This document shows positions 33,612-42,377 of a DNA stretch of 64,000 bases, one piece after another. Position 1 is the stretch's first letter; the number at the start of each line of letters is the position of its first letter. The notes below the pieces were generated by a model. That model was not told where the DNA came from and did not search any database. It saw only the letters and a list, made by a program, of their open reading frames with translations. Source of the DNA: DASUPK01 sp963815045 (lineage in GTDB: Bacteria; Actinomycetota; Thermoleophilia; Solirubrobacterales; 70-9); NCBI GenBank assembly GCA_963815045.1, contig CAWFET010000002.1:186001-250000 (forward strand), given 5' to 3'. A program made the position numbers and the translations under genes.

Positions 33612-35527
33612 CGATCGAGCTCAGCAAGGACGCCCGCGCCAGCCTCGACGCGATCTGCGACACCTTCGTCCCGGGAGAGAACGGCCTCCCATCGGCGACC
33701 GACCTACATGTCCCCGACGTGATCCTGGGGGCGATGGGCGCCAACCCGAGCGCCGACGCCCGCGACGGGTTCGCGGGCCTGATCGAGGGATGGGACTCAG
33801 GTTTCGCATCGCTCCCGAAGGAGGAGCGCGAGCAGGCCCTGCTGTCCTGGTGCGACTCCGATGACGTCACACGTCGGGCCGCCTTCCAGGCCCTCCGCAA
33901 GCTGACGATGGTCATGTACTACTCGCTGCCCTGGGAGGGCGAGGGCAAGAATCCCGTCGACGAGGCGATCGGCTACCCGGGCCCGCACGGGAAGCTCCCC
34001 GACGCGCCCAAGAAGAGGATCGAGCCGCTGGCCATCGGCGAGGACACCGAGCTCGACTGCGACGTGGTCGTGGTCGGCTCGGGCGCCGGAGGCGGGGTGG
34101 CCGCCGCGGTGCTCGCCCAGGCCGGACTCGACGTCGTGGTGGTCGAGGCGGGCGGCTACTTCAGCGAGGAGGACTTCGACGGCGCCGAGCTCGACGGCTA
34201 CGTGCGGCTGTACCTCGGTGGCGGCGGCGTGCCGACGCCTGACCAGAGCATGGGGCTGCTCGCAGGCTTCTGCCTCGGCGGCGGCACGACCGTCAACTAC
34301 ACCTGGTGCTTCCGCCCGCCGGACCACGTCCGCGAGGACTGGCGCGACCGCTTCGGGCTCGAAGACTGGATGGGGGACGACTTCGACGACAGCCTCGATG
34401 CCGTCTGGGACCGTCTCCGCGTCAACTCCGAGAACAGCATGCCCTCGCTGCGCGACGAGCGCTTCCGCGAGGGCCTCGCCAAGCTCGGCTGGGACTCCCA
34501 GGTGATGCAGCGAAACGCGGTCGGCTGCAGGGAGGAAATCTGCGGGCAATGCCATTACGGCTGCCCGATCGGCGCCAAGCAGTCGACGCTTGTGACCTGG
34601 CTCCAGGACGCCTACGACGCGGGCGCTCGGATCGTGGTCAACGCCCCGGTCGAGAAGGTGCTGATCGAGGGCGGCGAGGCGAGGGGCGTCGAGGCCACCA
34701 CCGCCGACGGCCACAAGCTCACGGTGCGCGCCCGGGCGGTTGCCGCCGCCGCCGGAGCGATCAACACGCCCGCGCTGCTGGTTCGGTCGGGTCTCGACAA
34801 CCCGAACGTCGGCAAGAACCTGATGATCCATCCGGTGCTGCTTGTCTGGGCGATGTTCGAGCAGGAGGTGCTGCCCTGGACCGGCGTTTTCGGCTCGACC
34901 TTCTGCGACGAGTTCCTCGACATGGGCGAGGGCTACGGCGTCAAGTACATGCACGCCTCCGCGCATCCCTCGGACCTCGCGGTCTTTGCCCCCTGGCGCG
35001 GGGCGAGCGATCACGCCGAGCTCATGCAGAGCCTGCGCTACACGGGCGGCTTCGGAGCCCTGCAGCGAGCCCGCGACGCCGGCGAGATCGTGGTCGGCAA
35101 GGACGGCCTGCCCACCCCGGTCTGGAGCCTCTCGGACTTCGACCGCGACGTGATGCGCAAGGGCCTCGACGGGATGTCGCAGATCCTCGAGGCGGGTGGC
35201 GCCCGGCGGATCTACACCTCGCACGCCGGCTGGATCTCCTACGACCCGGGCAACGGCGGGCGGGAGGAGATGCTGAAGGCGGCCGATGACTACGGCTGGG
35301 GGCCCGCGCAGGTCACCCTCGGCTCGTTCCACCTGATGGGCACCGCCCACATGGGCACCGACAGGCAGACGACGGTCTGCGACCCGACGGGCGAGGCCTG
35401 GAACGCCAAGAACCTCTTCGTGGTCGATGGCTCGGTGCTCCCCACGGCCCTCGGGGTGAACCCGATGATCACGATCGAGGCCGCCGCCCACAGGATCGCC
35501 CGCGGGGTGGCGGCGAAGCTGAGTTAG
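33608..35527 (+). CDS. GMC oxidoreductase with fused N-terminal small-subunit-like domain
   Basis: This 639-residue protein begins with about 125 residues resembling gluconate dehydrogenase subunit 3 (CDTFVPGENGLPSATDLHVP), then a GMC oxidoreductase with FAD motif VVVGSGAGGGVAAAVLAQ at about 154-171. A Cys cluster CGQCHYGCPIGAKQS lies near 315. The C-terminus carries HLMGTAHMG and VLPTALGVNPMITIEAAAH with the catalytic His/Asn region. It oxidises an alcohol with FAD. It overlaps the aldolase gene by 4 nt and is the last gene of the operon. Its stop overlaps the convergent decarboxylase stop. The window edge at 1-602 has the same two parts as separate genes. Confidence 0.85.
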   Translation: MTIELSKDARASLDAICDTFVPGENGLPSATDLHVPDVILGAMGANPSADARDGFAGLIEGWDSGFASLPKEEREQALLSWCDSDDVTRRAAFQALRKLTMVMYYSLPWEGEGKNPVDEAIGYPGPHGKLPDAPKKRIEPLAIGEDTELDCDVVVVGSGAGGGVAAAVLAQAGLDVVVVEAGGYFSEEDFDGAELDGYVRLYLGGGGVPTPDQSMGLLAGFCLGGGTTVNYTWCFRPPDHVREDWRDRFGLEDWMGDDFDDSLDAVWDRLRVNSENSMPSLRDERFREGLAKLGWDSQVMQRNAVGCREEICGQCHYGCPIGAKQSTLVTWLQDAYDAGARIVVNAPVEKVLIEGGEARGVEATTADGHKLTVRARAVAAAAGAINTPALLVRSGLDNPNVGKNLMIHPVLLVWAMFEQEVLPWTGVFGSTFCDEFLDMGEGYGVKYMHASAHPSDLAVFAPWRGASDHAELMQSLRYTGGFGALQRARDAGEIVVGKDGLPTPVWSLSDFDRDVMRKGLDGMSQILEAGGARRIYTSHAGWISYDPGNGGREEMLKAADDYGWGPAQVTLGSFHLMGTAHMGTDRQTTVCDPTGEAWNAKNLFVVDGSVLPTALGVNPMITIEAAAHRIARGVAAKLS

Positions 35528-37188
35528 CGGTCTGCGGCGTAGTGCTCGGCCGGCTTGCCCGACGGCTCGTCGCGGGTGCCGGTGATGGCGGCGTCGATCA
35601 GGGTCGGAGCGCCTGAGGCCAGGGCCTCGGAGACGGCGGCGGAGAGCTCGTCCGTGCTCCCTGCCGACCGGGTTTCCACGCCGAGGGAGCGTCCCAGTCC
35701 GATGAAGTCGATTTCCGGGTCGGTCAGGTCCATGCCCACGTAGCTGTCGCCGCCGCCGGCGACCACCCTGTCGATGCCGCGCTTGCAGGCCGCGTACTCG
35801 CGGTTGTTCATCACGACCAGCACGAGCGGCACGTCGTAGTGGGCAGCCGACCAGAGCCCCTGGATCGTGTACATCGCCGTGCCGTCGCCGACCACGGAGA
35901 CGACCGGATCGTCGGGACGGGCCATCTTCACGCCGATCCCGGCGCCGAGCGCCCATCCCAGGGCCCCGCCGACGGAGTGGTGATAGCTGCCGGGACGGCT
36001 CGCGGCGAAGGCGCGCCGGACCTCGAGCCCGGTGGTGATCGCCTCCTCGAGCATGATCGTGCCGTCCGGCAACCCGGCGACCAGGGCCTCGGCCGCGGCG
36101 GTGGGATCCATCCGCTCTCCGTTCGAGGCCGGGGCGCTCGCGCTGGGAGCCTGATCCTTCCTGGCCGCCTCAATGCGGGCCTCGGCCTCCGGGCAGCGGC
36201 CGCTGACGATTTCGGTGATCGCCCGCACGGTCGGCCCGATGCCGCCGTGCAGGGCGATCCGCGCCGGGTAGTTGCGGCCCAGCTCGGCACGGTCCTCGTC
36301 GAGCTGGAGGATCTGGGTTCGCTCTGGGATCGGCAGGGAGTCGGTGTAGTAGTGGGCCGAGAAGGCGTGGCTCCCGATCAGGAAGACGACGTCGTGCCCG
36401 GAGAGCTTCTCCCGGATCAGCGCGTCGACCGGAGGAAGCATCCCGGCCGACAGTGGATGCGTCGCCGGGAAGTCGACGCAGTCGTACATCGGCTCGTGGA
36501 ACACCGTGGCGCCCAGCGCCTCCGCCAGCGCGACCAGGTCGTCGACCGCTCCCGCGCGCCCGACGCCGTCGCCGGCGACGATCGCGGGGGCGCCCGCGCC
36601 GAGCAGTGCCTCGGCCAGCTCATCGGCTCCCTCGGCCACCCCGAGTCCCCGGACCTCCGTCCGCTCCGGGAGCGGCTCGTCGAGCTCCTCCTCGAGGACA
36701 TCGACCGGGATCGAGACCATCACCGGCCCCGTCGGCGCCGTCTGTGAGAGGAGGAAGGCGCGGCGGATCAGGGTCGGCAGGTCCTCGACCTGGTTCACCT
36801 CGACCGCGTCCTTGAAGGCGCCCTGGGCGAGGGCGAGCAGGTCGCCGCCCAGCATCGGGTCCTGGATCAGGTGGCGCCGGTCCTGCTGGCCGACGGTGAC
36901 CACCATCGGGGTCCGGGCCCGCCTGGCGTTGAGCATGTTCGCGAGCCCGTGGGCGAGCCCGGCGGCGATATGGAGATTGAGGAACGACGGTCGCCGCGTC
37001 GCGCGGGCGTAGCCGTCGGCCATCGAGACCGCGGTCCCCTCGTGTAGCCCCAGGTAGTAGTGGAACTCGGGCACCTTGGCGAGCTCGTCCATGAAGGGCA
37101 GCTCGGTGGTTCCCGGGTTGCCGAAGACGCGGTCGACGCCCTCGCTCTGGGCCAGCTCGATCAGTCGCCGCGCGGCCTTCACGCCCAC
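35524..37188 (-). CDS. mdlC: Benzoylformate decarboxylase-like TPP enzyme
   Basis: This 554-residue TPP enzyme resembles MdlC: FGNPGTTELPF with Thr where MdlC has Ser26, YLGLHEGTAVSMADGYARAT with the TPP-activating Glu, FLNLHIAAGLAHG with the His equivalent to His70, and the cofactor motif from GDGTAM to VVMNN. It would decarboxylate benzoylformate (or a hydroxy/methoxy analogue) to the aldehyde. The GTG at 37188 follows the aldehyde dehydrogenase stop with no gap, so the two steps are coupled. The gene is convergent with the GMC gene and the stops overlap. Confidence 0.75.
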   Translation of the reverse strand: MGVKAARRLIELAQSEGVDRVFGNPGTTELPFMDELAKVPEFHYYLGLHEGTAVSMADGYARATRRPSFLNLHIAAGLAHGLANMLNARRARTPMVVTVGQQDRRHLIQDPMLGGDLLALAQGAFKDAVEVNQVEDLPTLIRRAFLLSQTAPTGPVMVSIPVDVLEEELDEPLPERTEVRGLGVAEGADELAEALLGAGAPAIVAGDGVGRAGAVDDLVALAEALGATVFHEPMYDCVDFPATHPLSAGMLPPVDALIREKLSGHDVVFLIGSHAFSAHYYTDSLPIPERTQILQLDEDRAELGRNYPARIALHGGIGPTVRAITEIVSGRCPEAEARIEAARKDQAPSASAPASNGERMDPTAAAEALVAGLPDGTIMLEEAITTGLEVRRAFAASRPGSYHHSVGGALGWALGAGIGVKMARPDDPVVSVVGDGTAMYTIQGLWSAAHYDVPLVLVVMNNREYAACKRGIDRVVAGGGDSYVGMDLTDPEIDFIGLGRSLGVETRSAGSTDELSAAVSEALASGAPTLIDAAITGTRDEPSGKPAEHYAADR

Positions 37189-38655
37189 CTAGATCGGGTA
37201 GTGGCCCGGCTGGCTCATCACCATCGTCCAGTGCAGGTCGGTGAACTCCTCGAGCGCCGCGCTGCCTCCGAACCGGCCCCAGCCGCTCTCCTTGACTCCG
37301 CCGAACGGCATCTGTGCCTCATCGTGGACCGTGGCCAGGTTGACGTGGCAGATCCCGCTCTCGATCCGCCGCGCCACATCGAGCGCGGTCGGGATGTCCG
37401 AGCTGAAGACTGCGCCCGAGAGGCCGTAGTTCGTGTCGTTCGCGGTCCGAATCGCCTCCTCGACGTCGTCGTAGGTGAGGATCGGGACGATCGGCCCGAA
37501 CGACTCCTCCGAGTAGACGCGCATCTCGGGAGTTACCTTGGTCAGCACGGTGGGGTGGAAGCAGGGGCCGTCGGCCTCCCCACCGGTGGCGATCTCCGCG
37601 CCCTTCGACTTGGCGTCCTCGACCAGCTCGGTGACGTGATCGACCGAGGCCTTGTTGATCAGCGGCCCGATCATCGTCTCGGGGTTCGTCGGGTCGCCGA
37701 CGGTCATCGCGCTCGCCTTCTTCACCAGCCCATCGGTGAACTCGTCCGCGACCTTGCCGTCGACGATGATCCGCTCGGTCGCCATGCAGATCTGACCGGA
37801 GTGCATGAAGGCGCCGAAGTTCGCGGCGTTGACCGCCTCGTCGATGTCGGCGTCGGCCATCACGATCATCGGCGCCTTGCCGCCCAGCTCGAGCAGGCAC
37901 CTCTTCAGATTCGCGCCGCACTTCTCGGCGATGATCTTCCCGACCTTGGTCGAGCCGGTGAAGTTGATCCGCCGGGTGCCGGGGTGCGCGATCAGCGCCT
38001 CGACGACCTCGGGGGCGTCGGCGGGGTCGTTGGTCAGGTAGTTGATGACGCCCTCGGGGGCTCCGGCATCCACGACGCAGCCGACGATCTGGGCGTGGGT
38101 CCGGGGACAGAGCTCCGAGCCCTTCAGGATCACGGTGTTGCCGTAGGCGAGCGGCGTCGCGATGGCGCGCGTGCCGAGGATCACCGGAGCGTTCCAGGGA
38201 GCGATCCCGACCACGACGCCGGCGGGCAGCCGGCGCGCGATCCCCGTGGCCCCGGGGATGTCGGAGGGGATCACCTGCCCGACTGCGGCATATGCCTGTG
38301 CCCCGGCCTCGCGGAGCATGCCGCTGGCCAGTTGGCAGTTGAACATGCCCCAGCCGAAGGTGCCTCCGGTCTCCTCGGTGACGATTGCGGCGATCTGCTC
38401 GGCGCGCTCCTGAAGCAGGTCGGCCGCCTTGGTCAGAACCTCCCGGCGCGCAGCCGGCGGTCCGAAGCCCCAGGCCTCGAACGCTCCCTGCGCCGCCTTC
38501 ACGGCCAGGTCGACGTCCTCGGGGCCGGCCGCGGCCGCCTGCCCGACCACGTCACCGGAATACGGGTTGGTCTGCTCGCACCGCTTCCCCGACTTGGATG
38601 CCACCCATTGACCGCCGATCAACAGGTCCTGCTGCTGCTCCACCGCGACCGCCAT
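37189..38655 (-). CDS. Aldehyde dehydrogenase (benzaldehyde dehydrogenase type)
   Basis: This 488-residue ALDH has APWNAPVILG, FTGSTKVGK, LELGGKAP with the catalytic Glu and GQICMATER with the catalytic Cys. The C-terminus LEEFTDLHWTMVMSQPGHY is typical of benzaldehyde/salicylaldehyde dehydrogenases. The ATG at 38655 (MAVAVEQQQD) has GAGGAGAG 5-8 nt upstream and is preferred over the 60-nt longer frame. With the following decarboxylase it forms a mandelate-type module: benzoylformate to benzaldehyde to benzoate, or the 4-hydroxy series leading to 4-hydroxybenzoate for PobA. Confidence 0.82.
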   Translation of the reverse strand: MAVAVEQQQDLLIGGQWVASKSGKRCEQTNPYSGDVVGQAAAAGPEDVDLAVKAAQGAFEAWGFGPPAARREVLTKAADLLQERAEQIAAIVTEETGGTFGWGMFNCQLASGMLREAGAQAYAAVGQVIPSDIPGATGIARRLPAGVVVGIAPWNAPVILGTRAIATPLAYGNTVILKGSELCPRTHAQIVGCVVDAGAPEGVINYLTNDPADAPEVVEALIAHPGTRRINFTGSTKVGKIIAEKCGANLKRCLLELGGKAPMIVMADADIDEAVNAANFGAFMHSGQICMATERIIVDGKVADEFTDGLVKKASAMTVGDPTNPETMIGPLINKASVDHVTELVEDAKSKGAEIATGGEADGPCFHPTVLTKVTPEMRVYSEESFGPIVPILTYDDVEEAIRTANDTNYGLSGAVFSSDIPTALDVARRIESGICHVNLATVHDEAQMPFGGVKESGWGRFGGSAALEEFTDLHWTMVMSQPGHYPI

Positions 38656-38684
38656 GGCCACTCTCCTCGACTCGATCTCCGCGG

Positions 38685-38732
38685 CCGGCGGGCGTCCCGC
38701 CGGGCCGCCGCTCAAAAAGTCATATTGTCATA
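38685..38732 (-). promoter_or_regulatory. AT-rich promoter/operator patch and leader hairpin before the decarboxylase operon
   Basis: The 94 nt between metH and the aldehyde dehydrogenase hold two signals. GTCATA occurs twice, 8 bp apart (38719-38724 and 38727-38732), in the only AT-rich stretch. This suits a promoter with a regulator site. Downstream in the leader, CCGGCGGG and CCCGCCGG (38685-38692 and 38696-38703) form a perfect 8-bp hairpin with a 3-nt loop. The hairpin lacks a U-run, so it may be a leader structure or end metH transcripts. Confidence 0.4.
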
Positions 38733-38749
38733 CGTGAAGCGCGAGGTCC

Positions 38750-41700
38750 TTAGCCGGTGATCGGCTCGGAGGCCGGATCGGCCTCCTCGGCCTCGACGAC
38801 CCCGTCGGCCGGCTCTCGCTCGGGAGGCAGCTCGCCACCGCGCTCGGTGCCGGCGATCACCTCGTCGGGCGCCGTCGCCTTGGGGATGAATCCCGACTTC
38901 ATGCCGAAGTAGACGGCCTGCGGGTGGTGGGCGATGATCGCCACCGTCGACTGCTCGGGCATCACCGCGAAGCCGTCGGACAGCGTCATCCCGATCTCCT
39001 CCAGGCCCAGCAGCCTCCAGACCTTCTCGTGCTCGGACTGGTCCGGGCAGGCGGGATAGCCCCAGGAATAGCGGCGGCCCTGATCGCGGTCGATTCCCAG
39101 GCTCGAGCGGGCCTCCGAGTGAAGCCACTCCGCGAGCCCCTCGGCCGATTGCACGCCCAGCCCGTGGACGTAGAGCTGCTCCGCGAACTCGCCGTCCGCC
39201 TCGAGCTTCGCCATCAGGTCGGTGACCTCGGGGCCGACGGTCACTCCCTGGAGGGCGACCACGTCGCGCTCTCCTTCACCGAGCTCGTCGAGCGGCCGGA
39301 AGAAGTCGGTTAGGCAGATCCGGTCGTGCTTCGGCTGGCGCGGGAAGACGAGCCGCTCGAGCTCGCGCTCCGGGTCCTGCGGATCGAAGACGATCAGCTC
39401 GTTGCCGTCGGCGGCGCAGGGGAAGTAGCCGAGCCGGACCCGCGGGTGGAGGTAATCCTGCTCGCGCCACATCCGCTCGAGCCTGGGCGCGAAGCCCTCC
39501 TCGCCGTCGTGGCCCTCGACGATCTGCCGCCACTCCTCCCCCTTCCTCCCGCGGCCACCCCAGTGCAGCTTGAAGAGCACGTGACGGTCGAGGTGCGGAA
39601 AGACGTCATCCAGGTCGACCGTGACCTCGCACGCTCCCCAGAACGGTGGCTCGGGGATGGGGGCGTCGGTGCTCGCCGCGGAGCGCACGCTGTCGTCGGT
39701 TGTGGGCGGGGCGTCGTCGACCTCGACCGGCTTCTCGCGCAGCTCCTGGGCCTCCGAGCGGATCCGTTCCACCAGCGACGAGCGCGCCTCCTCGTCGATC
39801 AGGGCGTCCATCGTGTCGAGCCCGGCGAAGGCGTCCTTGCAGTAGAAGACGCCCGCCGCATAGACGTCGTCGGATTCCTTGCCGCCCGGATAAAGGATGC
39901 GGCGCCCGAAGTCACGGTTGATCGCCGCGCCGCCGATCAGCACCGGGAAATCAAGCCCGCGTTCATGCAGTTCCTGGACGCACGTCGGCATCTGCCTGGA
40001 GGTGGAGACGAGCAGAGCCGAGAGCCCGATCGCGTCGGCCTCGTGCTCGACCGCTGCGGAGATGATGGTGTCGACGGGGACCTGCTTGCCGAGGTCCACC
40101 ACCGTGTAGCCGTTGTTGGTGAGGATCGTGTTGACCAGCGACTTGCCGATGTCGTGGACGTCGCCGAACACCGTCGCGATCACGACCTTGCCCTTGGTGT
40201 GGCCCTCGATTCGCTCGAGGTAGTTCTCGAGCTGCGCGACCGCGCGCTTCATCACCTCGGCCGACTGCAGGACGAAGGGCAGGATCAGCTCGCCGGCGCC
40301 GAACTTGTCGCCGACCTCCTTCATCGCGGGCAGCAGCACCTCGTTGAGCGTGGGGACCGCGCCGATCTTCTCCACGGAGCGGTCGATCCAGTCCTCGACG
40401 CCGTCCTTCTTGCGGTGCAGGATCATCCAGTGGAGCGCCTCCTCGGGCTCCATCCCCTCGGTGGGGTCGCCGGCCGCCTCCTCCGCCTCTTCGCCCTTCG
40501 ACTCGAAGTGGGCGATGAACTTCTCGAGGGCGTCTTCCGAGCGATTGAAGACCAGGTCGTCGGTGAGCTCCCGCTCGGTCTCGTCAATCTCGAAGTAGGG
40601 GGTGATGTGGTTCGGGTTGACCATCGCCAGGTCGAGCCCGGCCTCGACGCAGTGATGGAGGAAGACGGAGTTCAGGACCGCGCGCGCCTTCGGCGAGACG
40701 CCGAAGCTCACGTTTGAGACACCCAGGGAGGTCTTGACGCCGGGAATCTCCTCCTTGATCCGCTTGATTCCCTCGATCGTCGCGATCGCGGAGGGGCGCC
40801 ACTCCTCATCACCGGTGGTGAGCGTGAAGGTGAGCGCGTCGAAGATCAGGGCCTCGGGGTCGAGGCCGTGCTCGTCGCAGCAGAGGTCGCGGATCCGCTT
40901 GGCGACCTCGACCTTGCGGTCGGCGGTCTTCGCCATGCCCTCCTCGTCGATCGTCAGCGCGATCAGGGCGGCGCCGTGTGCCTTCGCCACGGGAGCGACG
41001 CGGTCGAGCTTGTCGCGTCCGGCCTCGAGGTTGACCGAGTTGACGATCGCGCGGCCGGGGATCCGCTCCAGCGCCGCCTCGATCACCTCGGGCTCGGTGG
41101 AATCGACCTGGATCGGCGAGGGCTGGGTGAGCGAGATGCGCTCGACCACGGTGCCCATCTGGGCGTCCTCGTCCTGGCGCTCGGTGAGGGCGACGCAGAC
41201 GTCGAGGACGTGGGCACCGCCGGTCACCTGGTCCTCGGCCACCTGGATCAGGCCGTCATAGTCATCGGCCAGCAGCATCTCCTTCGCCGCGCGCGAACCT
41301 TGCGAGTTGACCCGCTCGCCGACCAGCGTGGGACGTGGCTCCTGGACCAGCGGGGTCGAGGTCATCATGCTCGACACCTCGACAAGGCCGTGTTCGGGGC
41401 GCGGACCCGGGACGCGGCCGTCGACCCGCTCGCGGATCGCGCGAATGTGGTCGGGAGTGGTGCCGCAACAGCCACCGACGATGCCGACGCCGTAGCGCTC
41501 GACGAACTCGCCGAGGGTCGCGGCCAGCGGCTCCGGCTGCTCCGGGAAAATCGTCTCGCCCTCCGGTCCCTGCAGCGGCAGGCCGGCGTTGGGAATGCAG
41601 TGGACGGGCAGGGGGGAGGTCTCGCCGAGGAAGCGGATCGCGTCGCGCATGTCCTCCGGCCCGGTCGAGCAGTTGAGCCCGATCACCTGGACGTCCAGGG

Positions 41701-42343
41701 CGGAGAGCGTGGTCAGGACGGCCTGGATGTCGGTGCCGAGCAGCATCTTGCCGCCCTGCGGCAGGAGCGAGACGGAGGTCTGGATGGGGACGCTCCGGCC
41801 CGTGAGCTTGAACGCCTCGCGAGCCCCGAAGATCGCGGCCTTCACCTCGAGGATGTCCTGCGCCGTCTCGATGATGATCAGGTCGGCGCCCCCTTCGACC
41901 AGGCCGCGGGCCTGCTCGGTGAACACCTCGACCAGCTTCCGGAAGGAGATGTCCCCGAGCGTCGGGTCGTCGCTCGCCGGCAGAAAGCCGGTCGGGCCGA
42001 TCGAACCGGCCACGAAGCGCTCCTCGCCGGCCGCCCTGCGGGCGATTTCGGCGGCCTTCGTGTTGATCTCGAGCGTGTGCTCGCCCAGGCCCCACTCTTC
42101 GAGCTTCAGGCGGCTGCCCTGGAAGGTGTCGGTCTCGACCACCTCGGCGCCTGCGTCGAGCATCGAGCTGTGGACGCCCTCGATCACGTCGGGGCGGTTC
42201 AGCACCAGCGCCTCGTGGCACTTGCCCTCGAGGCCGCCGTAATCCTCCTGCGTCAGGTCGAATTGCTCGAGGGTCGCGCCCATGCCGCCGTCGAAGACGA
42301 CGACACGCTCGCGGACCGCCCCCAGGTAGTCACGCTCAGGCAT
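38750..42343 (-). CDS. metH: Cobalamin-dependent methionine synthase
   Basis: This 1197-residue four-module MetH starts at ATG 42343 (MPERDYLGAV). The homocysteine domain has GLNCSTGPEDM and GGCCGTTPDHIRA (zinc Cys). The pterin domain has TLVGERVNSQGSRAAKE and IVNSVNLEAG. The cobalamin domain has DVHDIGKSLV with the axial His near residue 730. The activation domain ends with RYSWGYPACPDQ and HHPQAVYFGMK. It makes methionine from homocysteine and methyl-folate. It diverges from metE with only 34 bp between. A longer frame to 42433 would run into metE and is rejected. Confidence 0.93.
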   Translation of the reverse strand: MPERDYLGAVRERVVVFDGGMGATLEQFDLTQEDYGGLEGKCHEALVLNRPDVIEGVHSSMLDAGAEVVETDTFQGSRLKLEEWGLGEHTLEINTKAAEIARRAAGEERFVAGSIGPTGFLPASDDPTLGDISFRKLVEVFTEQARGLVEGGADLIIIETAQDILEVKAAIFGAREAFKLTGRSVPIQTSVSLLPQGGKMLLGTDIQAVLTTLSALDVQVIGLNCSTGPEDMRDAIRFLGETSPLPVHCIPNAGLPLQGPEGETIFPEQPEPLAATLGEFVERYGVGIVGGCCGTTPDHIRAIRERVDGRVPGPRPEHGLVEVSSMMTSTPLVQEPRPTLVGERVNSQGSRAAKEMLLADDYDGLIQVAEDQVTGGAHVLDVCVALTERQDEDAQMGTVVERISLTQPSPIQVDSTEPEVIEAALERIPGRAIVNSVNLEAGRDKLDRVAPVAKAHGAALIALTIDEEGMAKTADRKVEVAKRIRDLCCDEHGLDPEALIFDALTFTLTTGDEEWRPSAIATIEGIKRIKEEIPGVKTSLGVSNVSFGVSPKARAVLNSVFLHHCVEAGLDLAMVNPNHITPYFEIDETERELTDDLVFNRSEDALEKFIAHFESKGEEAEEAAGDPTEGMEPEEALHWMILHRKKDGVEDWIDRSVEKIGAVPTLNEVLLPAMKEVGDKFGAGELILPFVLQSAEVMKRAVAQLENYLERIEGHTKGKVVIATVFGDVHDIGKSLVNTILTNNGYTVVDLGKQVPVDTIISAAVEHEADAIGLSALLVSTSRQMPTCVQELHERGLDFPVLIGGAAINRDFGRRILYPGGKESDDVYAAGVFYCKDAFAGLDTMDALIDEEARSSLVERIRSEAQELREKPVEVDDAPPTTDDSVRSAASTDAPIPEPPFWGACEVTVDLDDVFPHLDRHVLFKLHWGGRGRKGEEWRQIVEGHDGEEGFAPRLERMWREQDYLHPRVRLGYFPCAADGNELIVFDPQDPERELERLVFPRQPKHDRICLTDFFRPLDELGEGERDVVALQGVTVGPEVTDLMAKLEADGEFAEQLYVHGLGVQSAEGLAEWLHSEARSSLGIDRDQGRRYSWGYPACPDQSEHEKVWRLLGLEEIGMTLSDGFAVMPEQSTVAIIAHHPQAVYFGMKSGFIPKATAPDEVIAGTERGGELPPEREPADGVVEAEEADPASEPITG

Positions 42344-42377
42344 GGCCGAGGAGGGTAGCTGGGTAGGGTTGGGTCCA
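42344..42377. promoter_or_regulatory. 34-bp divergent promoter between metH and metE
   Basis: On the plus strand TAGGGT (42364-42369) stands 8 nt before the metE GTG. On the minus strand TACCCT stands 8 nt before the metH ATG. Both fit TAnnnT -10 boxes with leaderless transcripts, and their -35 regions would lie inside the opposite coding sequence. There is no room for a cobalamin or SAM riboswitch and no ribosome site on either side. Confidence 0.45.

Noticed and set aside
42344..42377. Cobalamin or SAM riboswitch for metE or metH
   Set aside because: Only 34 bp separate the start codons and both appear leaderless, so a riboswitch cannot fit.
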